This document shows, piece by piece, positions 1 through 8,066 of a stretch of DNA of 61,471 nucleotides. The notes under the pieces were generated by a model that saw only the letters and a program-made list of their open reading frames with translations, ran no database searches and was not told where the DNA came from. Both the position numbers and the translations under genes were made by a program. Source of the stretch: an uncultured Bacilli bacterium (GTDB lineage: Bacteria; Bacillota_I; Bacilli_A; RF39; UBA660); contig CAKPMB010000009.1 of the NCBI GenBank assembly GCA_934167885.1, forward strand, positions 1 to 61,471. The letters run 5' to 3'. Within the stretch, counting starts at the first letter, position 1, and every line of letters starts with the position of its first letter.

Positions 1-1918
1 TTTCTAACTTACTTTCATCGCCATGTGTCCATAAAGCATCAAAAATTGCTCCAAACTCTGCTCCTAATCCTGTAACAAATCCCCTAACTTTTTCTAAATT
101 ATCATCGTCTACCTGCGTTAATCCCATAGCTGTTGCATATCTTTCAGCAGTATTTAATGCTTGTACATCTCTATCGGTATAATTTCCATTTATTACATCA
201 TCTAATGTTATTACTTGTTGATTACAAAACTCAACAAATTCTCTTGTTATATCTTCACCTACTAATGCCCTTAACATTTCTGGACTTCCTGTTGCATAAA
301 GCATTTTAGAAGCCATTTCCCACTTTCTAGGATCAGCATTAGGTTTCTCACCATCATACTTACTTCGGAGTGTTTCACCCTTCTTATAAGCAATATAAAA
401 ATAAATTGCTGGATGTATATTATGTTCACTTGCCCACTTTAGCCAACCTTCGGTTGTTGTTTTAATATATACATGAGCAAATCTATTGAATAATGGTTCT
501 GCTAACTGATTTGCAGCAAGCGAATCTTTCATATCATTTCCTGCTGCTACAATTCTAGCGTTTTCTGGTAATTTCCAAATACCATTTACTTCTCTGTCTA
601 ATACAATATTAAACGCTATACCTTGAATACTAGGTAGTGCATTTGTTATCTCATCTAAAAATACAATGTGGAATCTATCTGGCTCTTTTTTGCATTTTTC
701 TTCTAACTTTCTCAACCAACTTGGCTTAACATCCATCATTTCGCCTGTTGCTTGATTATAAACACTTTTACCATTTAAACTTTCTGGTGTTGCATTACGA
801 AGGTATATAATTTCGCAAGTAGGATCTATCTGTTTTACTCTTGCAGATTTACCCTCTGATGAAGGGCCATGCAAGAATACCGCTACACCACTTTCTATTG
901 CTCCTCTTATGATTTCTTCTTCACTTACTTGTCCAAATTTTAAACCATAAGGGTTTCTCCTTCTTTCAGCTTGTTTTTGTTCTTCTTCAAATCGAGTTTT
1001 TTCTTCTGGTGTCATATTTTGAACACGAGTAAATGTTACAGTTTGAGTTAAATCTCGAAGCATATATCTATCAAGATATTCTTTCATTTCTGTTCTATCA
1101 AAATCACCTTTATATTCAGTTTTTTCACCAAGAAATCTTATACCAGAAACCAATCCTTTTTTTGAAATTAAAATTTCTGTTCTATCATCTATCAACCATT
1201 TAACCGGTGATACTTCTACCCAAACATAATCACCATTTTTATATTCAGCACCATTTGAAAGTTTGAATTTTTCACAGTTACAAAAACTAGAGTTAGCTTT
1301 TATACGAATATATTTTTTGCCTTGATATTCGTATTCTTCATAGGTTACAGGTTTAAATCCTGTATCTTCTTCATAACAATATGCAGAATCAAATGTGTAA
1401 CTTCTTCCTGTCTTATTCATTCCTCTATTATATTCTAACTCTAGTATATCTTGCATTCTTGAATCAGCAGCATTTTGAGGATATTCTCCATACTCTACTT
1501 CTTCTGTTCCATTGTCTCCCCTCACTCTGTTCGGGGAGATTTTGGAAAAAATTACAGAAGATTGCAAAACTGGGCGAACAACACCATCGCGGTTACACCT
1601 ATATTCGTCGATCCTGACACCATATCTATTGATCGCGCTGACATTATTACTGCCTTTGATCGCGCGGACATTATTACTGCCATTATCAGATCTAGTCCAA
1701 AACAAACTAGTTCTATCAGTTAAAGAGCTATCTTTATCTATAGTAGCTTTAGTAGCTTTAGTAGCTTTAGTAGCTTTCCTTAATTCAGCACCTGTTAAAA
1801 TACATAAATCTGTAATTGCAGCTATTAGTCCATATTTTCTAATTACTTCTAATTGAGATTCATTACTGTTTCCCCAAATTTGTCCTTCAGACAATAAAGT
1901 TAAATCTTGACTATTCAT
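1..1918 (-). CDS. AAA+ (MoxR/AAA_5-like) ATPase with N-terminal C-lectin-like variable segment, 3' end cut by window
   Basis: The frame is open for 639 codons from ATG at 1918 (GGTGATGATTAAA upstream) to the window edge, so the C-terminus is missing. Residues 1-46 form a small conserved-looking helical start. Residues about 73-125 (FWTRSDNG ... GVVRPVLQSSVIF) look like the W-R-S/RPVL core of FGE-sulfatase or C-type-lectin folds, followed by an EYGEYPQ region. Residues 225-260 (KWLIDDRTEILISKKGL) are a further recognisable block. An AAA+ module begins near 335: Walker A GPSSEGKS at 351-358, Walker B IVFLDE at 418-423, sensor-1 AAGN at 458-461, and an Arg-finger-like FNRF at 477-480. This arrangement fits MoxR/AAA_5 chaperone-like ATPases. 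The coding DNA of residues 75-115 is richer in G+C than its surroundings and contains a tandem duplication. Function is unknown; a hypervariable binding protein coupled to an ATPase is my inference. Confidence 0.8.
   Translation of the reverse strand, partial: MNSQDLTLLSEGQIWGNSNESQLEVIRKYGLIAAITDLCILTGAELRKATKATKATKATIDKDSSLTDRTSLFWTRSDNGSNNVRAIKGSNNVSAINRYGVRIDEYRCNRDGVVRPVLQSSVIFSKISPNRVRGDNGTEEVEYGEYPQNAADSRMQDILELEYNRGMNKTGRSYTFDSAYCYEEDTGFKPVTYEEYEYQGKKYIRIKANSSFCNCEKFKLSNGAEYKNGDYVWVEVSPVKWLIDDRTEILISKKGLVSGIRFLGEKTEYKGDFDRTEMKEYLDRYMLRDLTQTVTFTRVQNMTPEEKTRFEEEQKQAERRRNPYGLKFGQVSEEEIIRGAIESGVAVFLHGPSSEGKSARVKQIDPTCEIIYLRNATPESLNGKSVYNQATGEMMDVKPSWLRKLEEKCKKEPDRFHIVFLDEITNALPSIQGIAFNIVLDREVNGIWKLPENARIVAAGNDMKDSLAANQLAEPLFNRFAHVYIKTTTEGWLKWASEHNIHPAIYFYIAYKKGETLRSKYDGEKPNADPRKWEMASKMLYATGSPEMLRALVGEDITREFVEFCNQQVITLDDVINGNYTDRDVQALNTAERYATAMGLTQVDDDNLEKVRGFVTGLGAEFGAIFDALWTHGDESKLE
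1515..1539 (-). repeat. GC-rich hairpin just after the variable segment
   Basis: The arms TCTCCCC (1515-1521) and GGGGAGA (1533-1539) are perfect 7-bp complements around an 11-nt loop. They lie inside the ATPase coding region, just 3' (in gene direction) of the candidate variable segment. In DGR systems such as phage BPP-1 a hairpin sits just past the variable repeat and is needed for retrohoming. The position matches that design, but the loop here is longer. It is not a terminator: there is no T tract and the frame stays open. Confidence 0.55.
1561..1702 (-). other. Candidate DGR-type variable region (residues about 73-120)
   Basis: The segment encodes FWTRSDNG to RPVLQS. It contains a 27-bp tandem duplication (plus-strand copies 1631-1657 and 1658-1684). 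In gene sense the two copies differ at CGC versus AGC and at AAA versus AAT, so each difference involves an adenine in one copy. That is the kind of change adenine mutagenesis in a DGR would leave. The stretch is GC-richer than the rest of the gene. No template repeat or reverse transcriptase is present in the window, so this is inference. Confidence 0.4.
1741..1776. repeat. Four perfect 9-bp tandem repeats inside the ATPase gene
   Basis: The unit TAGTAGCTT occurs four times in a row. On the coding strand it reads as repeated Lys-Ala-Thr triplets (residues 48-59), a short linker before the lectin-like segment. Because the unit is 9 bp, copy-number change would alter linker length without shifting the frame. 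Confidence 0.9.
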
Positions 1919-1992
1919 TTTAATCATCACCACAATTATATTTTACCATATAATTTCTTTTTTTCCTTATTTTTTTTAAAAATTCATAAAAT

Positions 1993-2559
1993 CGCACTGG
2001 TTTTTATAAGTGGTTAAAGAGACGCTTTAATCCCATTCTTGCTGAATTAAATCCTCTTAGACCTTTTTAAATAGTTGTCACTGATATGACTGCCTTTTGG
2101 TCTAACAACCATTATTATGAATTGACTTTATATATGGATTTATTTAACAATGAAATAATCTCCTATTACCTTTCTAACAAAAAAGGTGATTCTTCTTCTT
2201 ACCATATTGCTCTTTCTAAACTTATTGATAAAAAAAATAAAAAGTATACTGACCTTAAAATGATCCTTCATTCTGATCAAGGTTCCGTATACTGTTCCAA
2301 AAGATTCAATGAATCTCTATACTTATATAATATCATACATTCCACTTCTAAACCAGGCTCTCCGACCGAAAATGGTGCCATGGAGGCTATTAATGGTTGG
2401 ATTAAAGAAGAATTGTTTATTGACTTTAAAATCAATAACTCAGATGATATTTATAAATCTATTGAAGATTACATTTTCTATTTCAATAATGAAAGACCTC
2501 AATATGCTCTTAATTACTTGACACCCGCTCAATTCAAAAGTGTTAATTATATTAAATAA
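1993..2559 (+). pseudogene. Truncated IS3-family transposase (OrfB) remnant
   Basis: The intact part (2086-2559) is the C-terminal half of an IS3/IS150-type DDE transposase integrase core. It shows VTDMTAF with the first Asp, LHSDQGSVY with the second, and SPTENGAMEAINGW with the catalytic Glu, then the usual YFNNERPQYALNYLTPAQF tail. Upstream the same frame continues as GFYKWLKRRFNPILAELNPLRPF from about 1993 but is broken by TAA at 2068-2070, and all sequence before 1993 (OrfA and the N-terminus of OrfB) is missing. The downstream sequence TTGTCTACTTTTACTTGAC resembles an IS3-type right end. The element is dead: truncated and with a nonsense codon. Confidence 0.85.
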
Positions 2560-2681
2560 TTGTCTACTTTTACTTGACTAATGCATACCATTTGCTTTAT
2601 TTTTTCTACCATCATTCTATCAAAAATTATAATGAAAGTAAAGTAATCACTTTTAACATATATAATTAAAAAAACTTAATA

Positions 2682-3356
2682 TTAAAAAATATTATCATAC
2701 GGAATTATAACATGGAAATCTCCCATACTATAAGGAGCAATTTGATATCTTTGAAAAAAGATAATTAGTCCTTTATCTGTAAAAGCGAAACTGTTAAAGT
2801 TCTCTTTAAGGGGTTTAGTTCCATCAATAAGCATATCTTTAGAATAAGAACTTTCCATTAATTTAGGATTATTTTTTAGTAGATTATAGGCGTTATCAGA
2901 AAGTTTATTAAGAATATTAGGATATTTTTTTAATAATGAATCAATTGTAATAACTTTATTATTCTTTGTATCGTAACTGATTGTCCATATCTCATGATCT
3001 GGATGGGCACCTCCATAAAAGCTTTCAATGTTAAACACAAAAGAAATAATATTATCATAATTATAAGTATCATAATTGACATCTAAAGAAAAATACTGAT
3101 TTGGAATAACATCATTTAAGTGACTATTAAAGTCACGTAATAAACTTTCAATTTTCACTTTTATTTTTCTATTTAATAAACTGTATTTTGTATTAGGAAA
3201 ATATACTTTAACTTTATTTTTATATTCATTAAATACTTCAATTTTTTCTTCTTTGTAATTTATTAAAGTATTATTTTGATTTCCTTTTATAAAAGCATAT
3301 ATTCCTATACTAATTGCTAAAATAAATAGAAATATTATATACAATTTTTTATTCAT
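2682..3356 (-). CDS. Membrane-anchored DUF3298/RsiV-like protein
   Basis: This 224-residue protein has an N-terminal hydrophobic segment (about residues 5-23, KLYIIFLFILAISIGIYAF) acting as signal anchor, then a soluble extracellular domain. The middle holds YGGAHPDHEIWTISYD, the hallmark of the DUF3298 domain found in the anti-sigma factor RsiV and in PdaC-type proteins, followed by the family's C-terminal F-Q-x-Y-x-I-x-P-Y block. In RsiV this fold binds lysozyme, but here no anti-sigma N-terminal domain is visible, so the ligand is unknown. It follows the polysaccharide operon on the same strand but is separated by a terminator. A TATAAT lies only about 6 nt before the ATG, so a very short or absent leader is possible. 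Confidence 0.75.
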   Translation of the reverse strand: MNKKLYIIFLFILAISIGIYAFIKGNQNNTLINYKEEKIEVFNEYKNKVKVYFPNTKYSLLNRKIKVKIESLLRDFNSHLNDVIPNQYFSLDVNYDTYNYDNIISFVFNIESFYGGAHPDHEIWTISYDTKNNKVITIDSLLKKYPNILNKLSDNAYNLLKNNPKLMESSYSKDMLIDGTKPLKENFNSFAFTDKGLIIFFQRYQIAPYSMGDFHVIIPYDNIF

Positions 3357-3370
3357 TACTAAATTATATG

Positions 3371-3408
3371 AAAAAAAAGATTATCTAATAACCTTAAGAA
3401 TAATCTTT
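3371..3408 (-). terminator. Terminator of the polysaccharide operon
   Basis: On the minus strand AAAGATTAT pairs with ATAATCTTT across a loop of about 15 nt and is followed by a run of Ts. The upstream arm overlaps the stop codon of the flippase gene, the last gene of the long operon. Confidence 0.75.
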
Positions 3409-4903
3409 ATTTCTTTTTTATAATACTCTTTAATCTTTTAAAGAATAAAAGATTGTTAGTATATTTAAAATATACAGTCACTAATAAGAAGTTTATCACA
3501 AAAATAACTACACCATTAATAAACCATAATAATAAATTACTATAACCTAATAATGAATTAACATACCAACAGATTAATACACTAGGTATTGCTATAATTA
3601 AATAAACAAAGCAATTACGATAATATACAGATGTTTTTCTTTTTAAGACATTCTTACTTAAAATGTGTGGGTATGAGAAGAAATTACCAGTTATAAAAGC
3701 AAACAATGTTCCAAATAATACACCAGCGATTCCATATTTTCTAACTAATAATAATGATATACTTAAATTAGCTACTCCTTGGTATAATGAATAATTTCTA
3801 ATACTTTTAAAGTTACCTGATGACTTAATAAAAGCTTCTAAAACAATGCTTATAATGTTTGTAAATAATACTAGAACAAAAAATAGGGAAACATAACTAC
3901 TTGCAACATATTTAGAACCATACCAAATATTAATAAATGGATTTATTACAAAATAAAGAGGAATACATATAACTAATCCAATATAAAATAACATTGAATT
4001 AACTTCATCAAAGACATCTTGAGTATGCTTTTTATCATCATCAATTAACATATCACCAATGCCTGGAATAATCGCAGAACTAATTCGTTTGGCCATGATA
4101 GTTATCATATGTGTTATTTGAAAATAAGCTGTATAAATGATTACAGATACACTACCAACATATTTTGATAGTAACATAACATCAATATTTTCAAAAATTA
4201 AATATGTTATCTTATAAATAAATAAACTATTTGTTTCTTTTTTAAAGTTTTTATCCATCTTTTTAGTCTTAACTAAATAAGCATGGTCTTTTTTAGAAAC
4301 AAAGTATAATATTGTATTTTTAATTAAGCAAAGAATTAAATAAGAAATCATCAATGTTAATAAATCAAATCCTAACATTGCTAGAATTATTTCTATTAAA
4401 CCTTTAGCGATAGCTAGACCATGATTTAAATTACTAGCTTTATAGGTCCTTTGTTCAGCTTCATACAATACTGCTCTACTATTAGCAAAATAACTAAAAG
4501 CATTGGCAATAATAAAGATAACACAACATATTTTTATATAATTACTACTAAGTGATGTATCTTTTATAAAGAACATTATATTTAATGATACTATCACTCC
4601 AAATACAATAACTAAACAGCCTACTTTATTTAAATAATCTCTAATACCATTAACTATTTCACTTACTTTTTCATAATTTTTTTCTCTTAATGGTTTATAC
4701 AGATAGAAAATCATGGCCGAAGTAATACCACCATCAATTAATGATAAGTAAGTATAAATATTGGAAAATACCTGATAAACGGCTACAGAATCTTCACCTA
4801 AATATGCTAATAAAACTTTAGTTTTAAATAAACCAATTAAAGCAATAATAAAAGTTAAAATGAAACCATAAATCATGGTTTTTAATGAATTTTTACTTCG
4901 CAT
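3407..4903 (-). CDS. Wzx-type polysaccharide flippase
   Basis: This 498-residue protein is almost entirely hydrophobic, with about 12-14 predicted membrane helices, and belongs to the MOP superfamily of lipid-linked oligosaccharide exporters. The start MRSKNSLKTMIYGFILTFIIALIGLF is typical: a basic tip followed by helix 1. The internal stretch YFANSRAVLYEAEQRTYKAS between helices 4 and 5 is also the kind seen in this family. It would flip undecaprenyl-pyrophosphate-linked repeat units to the outer face for the Wzy-like polymerase encoded upstream. It is the last gene of the minus-strand operon, 9 bp after the glycerophosphotransferase gene, and ends in a terminator. The substrate cannot be told from sequence. 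Confidence 0.88.
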   Translation of the reverse strand: MRSKNSLKTMIYGFILTFIIALIGLFKTKVLLAYLGEDSVAVYQVFSNIYTYLSLIDGGITSAMIFYLYKPLREKNYEKVSEIVNGIRDYLNKVGCLVIVFGVIVSLNIMFFIKDTSLSSNYIKICCVIFIIANAFSYFANSRAVLYEAEQRTYKASNLNHGLAIAKGLIEIILAMLGFDLLTLMISYLILCLIKNTILYFVSKKDHAYLVKTKKMDKNFKKETNSLFIYKITYLIFENIDVMLLSKYVGSVSVIIYTAYFQITHMITIMAKRISSAIIPGIGDMLIDDDKKHTQDVFDEVNSMLFYIGLVICIPLYFVINPFINIWYGSKYVASSYVSLFFVLVLFTNIISIVLEAFIKSSGNFKSIRNYSLYQGVANLSISLLLVRKYGIAGVLFGTLFAFITGNFFSYPHILSKNVLKRKTSVYYRNCFVYLIIAIPSVLICWYVNSLLGYSNLLLWFINGVVIFVINFLLVTVYFKYTNNLLFFKRLKSIIKKK

Positions 4904-4912
4904 AATCCCTCC

Positions 4913-6073
4913 TTACATTTTAAAATAATCTACTATTCTTTTTGAAGATAAATCATCTTGATAATCAAAGAAAGTATGCATTTTTTCACGACGTTCCGTA
5001 TTATATTTATCATTATTATTAATAACATCATCCATAGCTTTAATCATTTCTTTTAGATTATTAACTTTATATCCAACCATGTAATTAAAAGGATTATCAT
5101 CCATAAAACCACGTGTTTTTTTATAATCTTCAAAATCATCTGTTGTATAAATTATGCTCTTATCCATAGCGATTGCATCATATAAGACACCAGAATAATC
5201 GGTTATTAAAGCTTTAGTATAAAATAATAATTCTGATAATATAATATCATTTTTAAATAAATCGTCATCCGTAATAAATTTAATATTTTCAGTATTTAAC
5301 TTTTTAATCTTACTAATATCTTGAGCTGGATGCATCTTTAATAATAAAAAAGCATCATTTTTCTTTAAATAATTATCCATTTTCTTTAAATCATCATCAC
5401 TATATATTATTGGTAATCCAAAAGGTAATGTTTTGGAAATATCATTATGTACTTGATTTTTATGTTGACGATATGTTGGTAACCATAAAAAGATGTTTTG
5501 ATATTTTTTATCAAGAAACGATAATTTCTTTTTAGGGCATTTCTTATTAAAAATGGCATCATACCGTGGAAGTCCAAGTGGTAAAACCTTATCTTTAGTA
5601 ACATTAAATTGATCAACATAAATATTTTCAAAATATTTGGATGGACTTATAACATAATCAACAGATGGTGATACCATTTTAATATTTTTAATATATTTTA
5701 ATGGTATACTATGGCTAAAGTATACTGATATTGTCTTTTTATTATACTTTCTAATATCGCGGTTACAAGTGAAAATATATTTAGCCTTACGACTATAATG
5801 AACCATTTTTAAATTATTAATAAATGATACTTTGTTTTTATTATCCCATACTTTGATAAATGATACATTTTTATAATTAATTCTACTTAGTTTTTCTTTA
5901 TTATTTACAAACCAATAAATTTTATATTTTTCATTTAACTTGGTTTTTATTAAATAATCAAAAAACATTTTAGAACTATCTGTATAATCTGGAACACTTT
6001 CTAAAATAATTATATTTTTTACTTTAAATAAAGAGAAAAAACTAATAATCATCTTTTTTATTTTATTCCTCAT
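4913..6073 (-). CDS. CDP-glycerol glycerophosphotransferase (TagF-like)
   Basis: The 386-residue protein matches the catalytic domain of TagF/TarF-type enzymes, which transfer glycerol-phosphate from CDP-glycerol. Visible family blocks include FSHSIPLKYIKN (equivalent of the catalytic WHGTPLK region), VISPSKYFENIYVDQF, LGLPRYDAIF, LLKMHP and the C-terminal TDYSGVLYDAIAMDKSIIYTTDD. There is no long N-terminal extension, so it is nearer a single-domain enzyme. Inside a Wzx/Wzy operon it most likely adds phosphoglycerol to a capsule-like repeat unit or makes a teichoic-acid-like polymer; the acceptor is unknown. In the first block the usual Trp-His-Gly reads Ser-His-Ser, with the key His kept. 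Confidence 0.85.
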   Translation of the reverse strand: MRNKIKKMIISFFSLFKVKNIIILESVPDYTDSSKMFFDYLIKTKLNEKYKIYWFVNNKEKLSRINYKNVSFIKVWDNKNKVSFINNLKMVHYSRKAKYIFTCNRDIRKYNKKTISVYFSHSIPLKYIKNIKMVSPSVDYVISPSKYFENIYVDQFNVTKDKVLPLGLPRYDAIFNKKCPKKKLSFLDKKYQNIFLWLPTYRQHKNQVHNDISKTLPFGLPIIYSDDDLKKMDNYLKKNDAFLLLKMHPAQDISKIKKLNTENIKFITDDDLFKNDIILSELLFYTKALITDYSGVLYDAIAMDKSIIYTTDDFEDYKKTRGFMDDNPFNYMVGYKVNNLKEMIKAMDDVINNNDKYNTERREKMHTFFDYQDDLSSKRIVDYFKM

Positions 6074-6082
6074 CTTAATCTC

Positions 6083-7048
6083 CTAAATATTAGTTTTAAT
6101 ATTATTTAATTTATTGAACATTTTAAGTAATAAGTAATTTTTATGATATGCCAATGAACATACTAATTTAAAACAATAATTAACGTTTTTATAATATTTA
6201 TTGTTTTGATAATTAGGATATTCTTTATGCATAATGTCACTTATCTTTTGAACATAATGTTCGCCATTTGGATAATTTATATATCGAAGAGATGCTGATC
6301 GCAATAAATGCTCGATGTATAAGTATTCTAATTCTTCACTATATTCACTAGGGATTTTTTCTTTTAATATATTCATTATAGTGAAAATATCATGCATATT
6401 ATCATTTAAAGTATCCTGTCTTAAAGCTGAGCCTTCATGGATAACGTATTTATATAATGGTTTTTGAATATATACAATTTTGTTAGTATACAAACCTACT
6501 AAAGGCATAAGGCCCAAGTCTTCATATAATTTAACATTCTTAGGGAATTCTAAGTTATTTTCTATAAAAAGACTTGTTCGGTATAACTTAGAATGAGGTC
6601 CTGGATTTGATAGCATTAAAGCTTTACTTAAATCTTCAATATTATCATTAAAATTTTTAATAACGCCTTTTTCAACACCATCAACAATACGAGCACAATC
6701 ACATGCTACAACATCAACATTTTTATTCATGGCACTTATTAAATCCCATAACATAGCCTCATCGATATAATCATCACTATCTAAGAATGTAAAATATTCT
6801 GTGCGCACCTTTTTTAAGCCATAATTTCTAGCATTGGCTCTACCAGAATTTTCAATATTATATACTTTGAGAATCTCAGGATATTTCCTTTCATAATCAC
6901 ACAAAATATCATAACTTCCATCAGTTGAACCATCATTTACTAAAATAGCTGTAAAATCACGATATACTTGGTTAACTAAACTATCTAAACATTTTTTTAA
7001 ATATTTTTTGGTATTGTATACGGGAATAATAACACTTATTTTTTTCAT
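6083..7048 (-). CDS. Family 2 glycosyltransferase
   Basis: The 321-residue GT-A enzyme starts with the standard MKKISVIIPVYNTKKYLKKC and shows the nucleotide-binding block ILVNDGSTDGSYDIL (about residues 36-50), the GRANARNYGLKKV block and a DxD-type metal site in FLDSDDYIDEAM (about residues 88-100). It would act at the cytoplasmic face, adding one sugar to the lipid-linked repeat unit. Its start overlaps the stop of the preceding Alg13-like gene by 4 bp (ATGA), which implies translational coupling. Donor and acceptor are unknown. Confidence 0.9.
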   Translation of the reverse strand: MKKISVIIPVYNTKKYLKKCLDSLVNQVYRDFTAILVNDGSTDGSYDILCDYERKYPEILKVYNIENSGRANARNYGLKKVRTEYFTFLDSDDYIDEAMLWDLISAMNKNVDVVACDCARIVDGVEKGVIKNFNDNIEDLSKALMLSNPGPHSKLYRTSLFIENNLEFPKNVKLYEDLGLMPLVGLYTNKIVYIQKPLYKYVIHEGSALRQDTLNDNMHDIFTIMNILKEKIPSEYSEELEYLYIEHLLRSASLRYINYPNGEHYVQKISDIMHKEYPNYQNNKYYKNVNYCFKLVCSLAYHKNYLLLKMFNKLNNIKTNI

Positions 7049-7515
7049 AAATCTCCATCTATAATTGCTTTCAAATTTTTTATAAAGTTTTTGGTATTAC
7101 TAACATATTTCTTAGGCTTAAATTTTTGTATTTTATTATAAATATCGTCTAAGTTATCATTTTCATTTAAAGCCATAATGTATCCTTCATCACTAAAAAT
7201 ATCCACTATTTGAGTTTGATGATCATCAACATGTTCACCATATTTTGCAAGACGTGGGCAAGCGATAACTTTTTTTTGTTTTTTAAGTGGCATAGTAATC
7301 GAACCAGTTCCACCATGTGTAATTATTAAATCAGCCTCATCAATAAGTTTATTCATCTCGTCATAAGGAATAAAATCAAATATTTGCATTTTCTTACTGT
7401 TATATACAGTATATCCGGCTTGCACCACAATTTTTTCATTGATACTACTATCATCTATTTTTTGCAACAAGCGCGTAAAAGGTTGTTTCTGTGTTCCTAA
7501 CGTTACTAGAATCAT
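7045..7515 (-). CDS. Alg13/PssE-like catalytic half of a split glycosyltransferase
   Basis: About 156 residues equal to the C-terminal, donor-binding half of a GT28/MurG-type enzyme. It starts MILVTLGTQKQPFTRLL and carries IITHGGTGSITMPLKKQKKVIACPRL with the glycine-rich nucleotide-sugar loop. In capsule clusters such proteins (CpsG/PssE/Alg13) need a membrane partner of the Alg14 type, which here is the gene immediately upstream. I chose ATG at 7515 over an in-frame TTG at 7518 because GGAGG then lies a normal distance away; the ATG overlaps the partner's TGA stop. Together the pair would add the second or a later sugar of the repeat unit. Confidence 0.88.
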   Translation of the reverse strand: MILVTLGTQKQPFTRLLQKIDDSSINEKIVVQAGYTVYNSKKMQIFDFIPYDEMNKLIDEADLIITHGGTGSITMPLKKQKKVIACPRLAKYGEHVDDHQTQIVDIFSDEGYIMALNENDNLDDIYNKIQKFKPKKYVSNTKNFIKNLKAIIDGDL

Positions 7516-7988
7516 CAATATATACCTCCAAAATATTTTGCCTTAGGATAAAATTTAAGCATACTCTCCCACTGAACAATAAAAACACTAGCGATTGGAT
7601 AAACAAGTTTTCCTGATAAAGTTTTAGATGTTCTCTTAGCAAAGCTTTCAATAAAAATAACTTTTCTTCTAAAGATAAAACCTAAATAACACATTAAAAC
7701 TGCTGTATGGGTTCCAGTTGTTACAATTACTTCAGGGTTATATTTAAAAAAGAAATATATGCTTTTTACAAAGTTAACAATTATAACGAATAAATACTTA
7801 AAAAGATATTGACGAGAACCATATAATAAATAATTCATATTATATTTTTTATTCATTGATTCAGTAACATCATTTTTTTCAGTAATTAAAACATAATCAT
7901 AGTCATTAAAAATTGATTTTAATTCAAGCATTTGAGTTAAATGACCACCAACACTAGATATGAACATAACTTTCTTTTTTTTCTTCAT
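7515..7988 (-). CDS. Alg14/PssD-like membrane partner of split glycosyltransferase
   Basis: About 157 residues equal to the N-terminal, acceptor-side half of a GT28-type enzyme. Family marks are VMFISSVGGHLTQMLEL (the SSGGH-type block), YVLITEKNDVT, a membrane-associated helix near YLFVIIVNFVKSIYFFF, VIVTTGTHTAVLMCYLG, KVIFIESFAKR and the terminal WESMLKFYPKAKYFGGIY. It recruits the Alg13-like catalytic subunit encoded next. The start is ATG at 7988, preceded by GGAGGAAATTG; an in-frame TTG at 7991 is too close to that site. A 75-bp gap separates it from the polymerase gene. Confidence 0.88.
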   Translation of the reverse strand: MKKKKKVMFISSVGGHLTQMLELKSIFNDYDYVLITEKNDVTESMNKKYNMNYLLYGSRQYLFKYLFVIIVNFVKSIYFFFKYNPEVIVTTGTHTAVLMCYLGFIFRRKVIFIESFAKRTSKTLSGKLVYPIASVFIVQWESMLKFYPKAKYFGGIY

Positions 7989-8066
7989 CAATTTCCTCCG
8001 TCTAACTTACTATCTATCATTCTGTATTATTATATAACGATTAATCTTGTTTTTCAAATTACTTAA

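Noticed and set aside
1741..1776. Phase-variation switch from 9-bp repeats
   Set aside because: The unit is a multiple of three, so copy-number change only lengthens a Lys-Ala-Thr linker and cannot turn the frame on or off.
1381..1856. Overlapping plus-strand open frames opposite the AAA+ ATPase
   Set aside because: They are antisense shadows: the minus-strand frame is continuous, has recognisable domains and a ribosome site; the plus frames are low-complexity and lack start signals.
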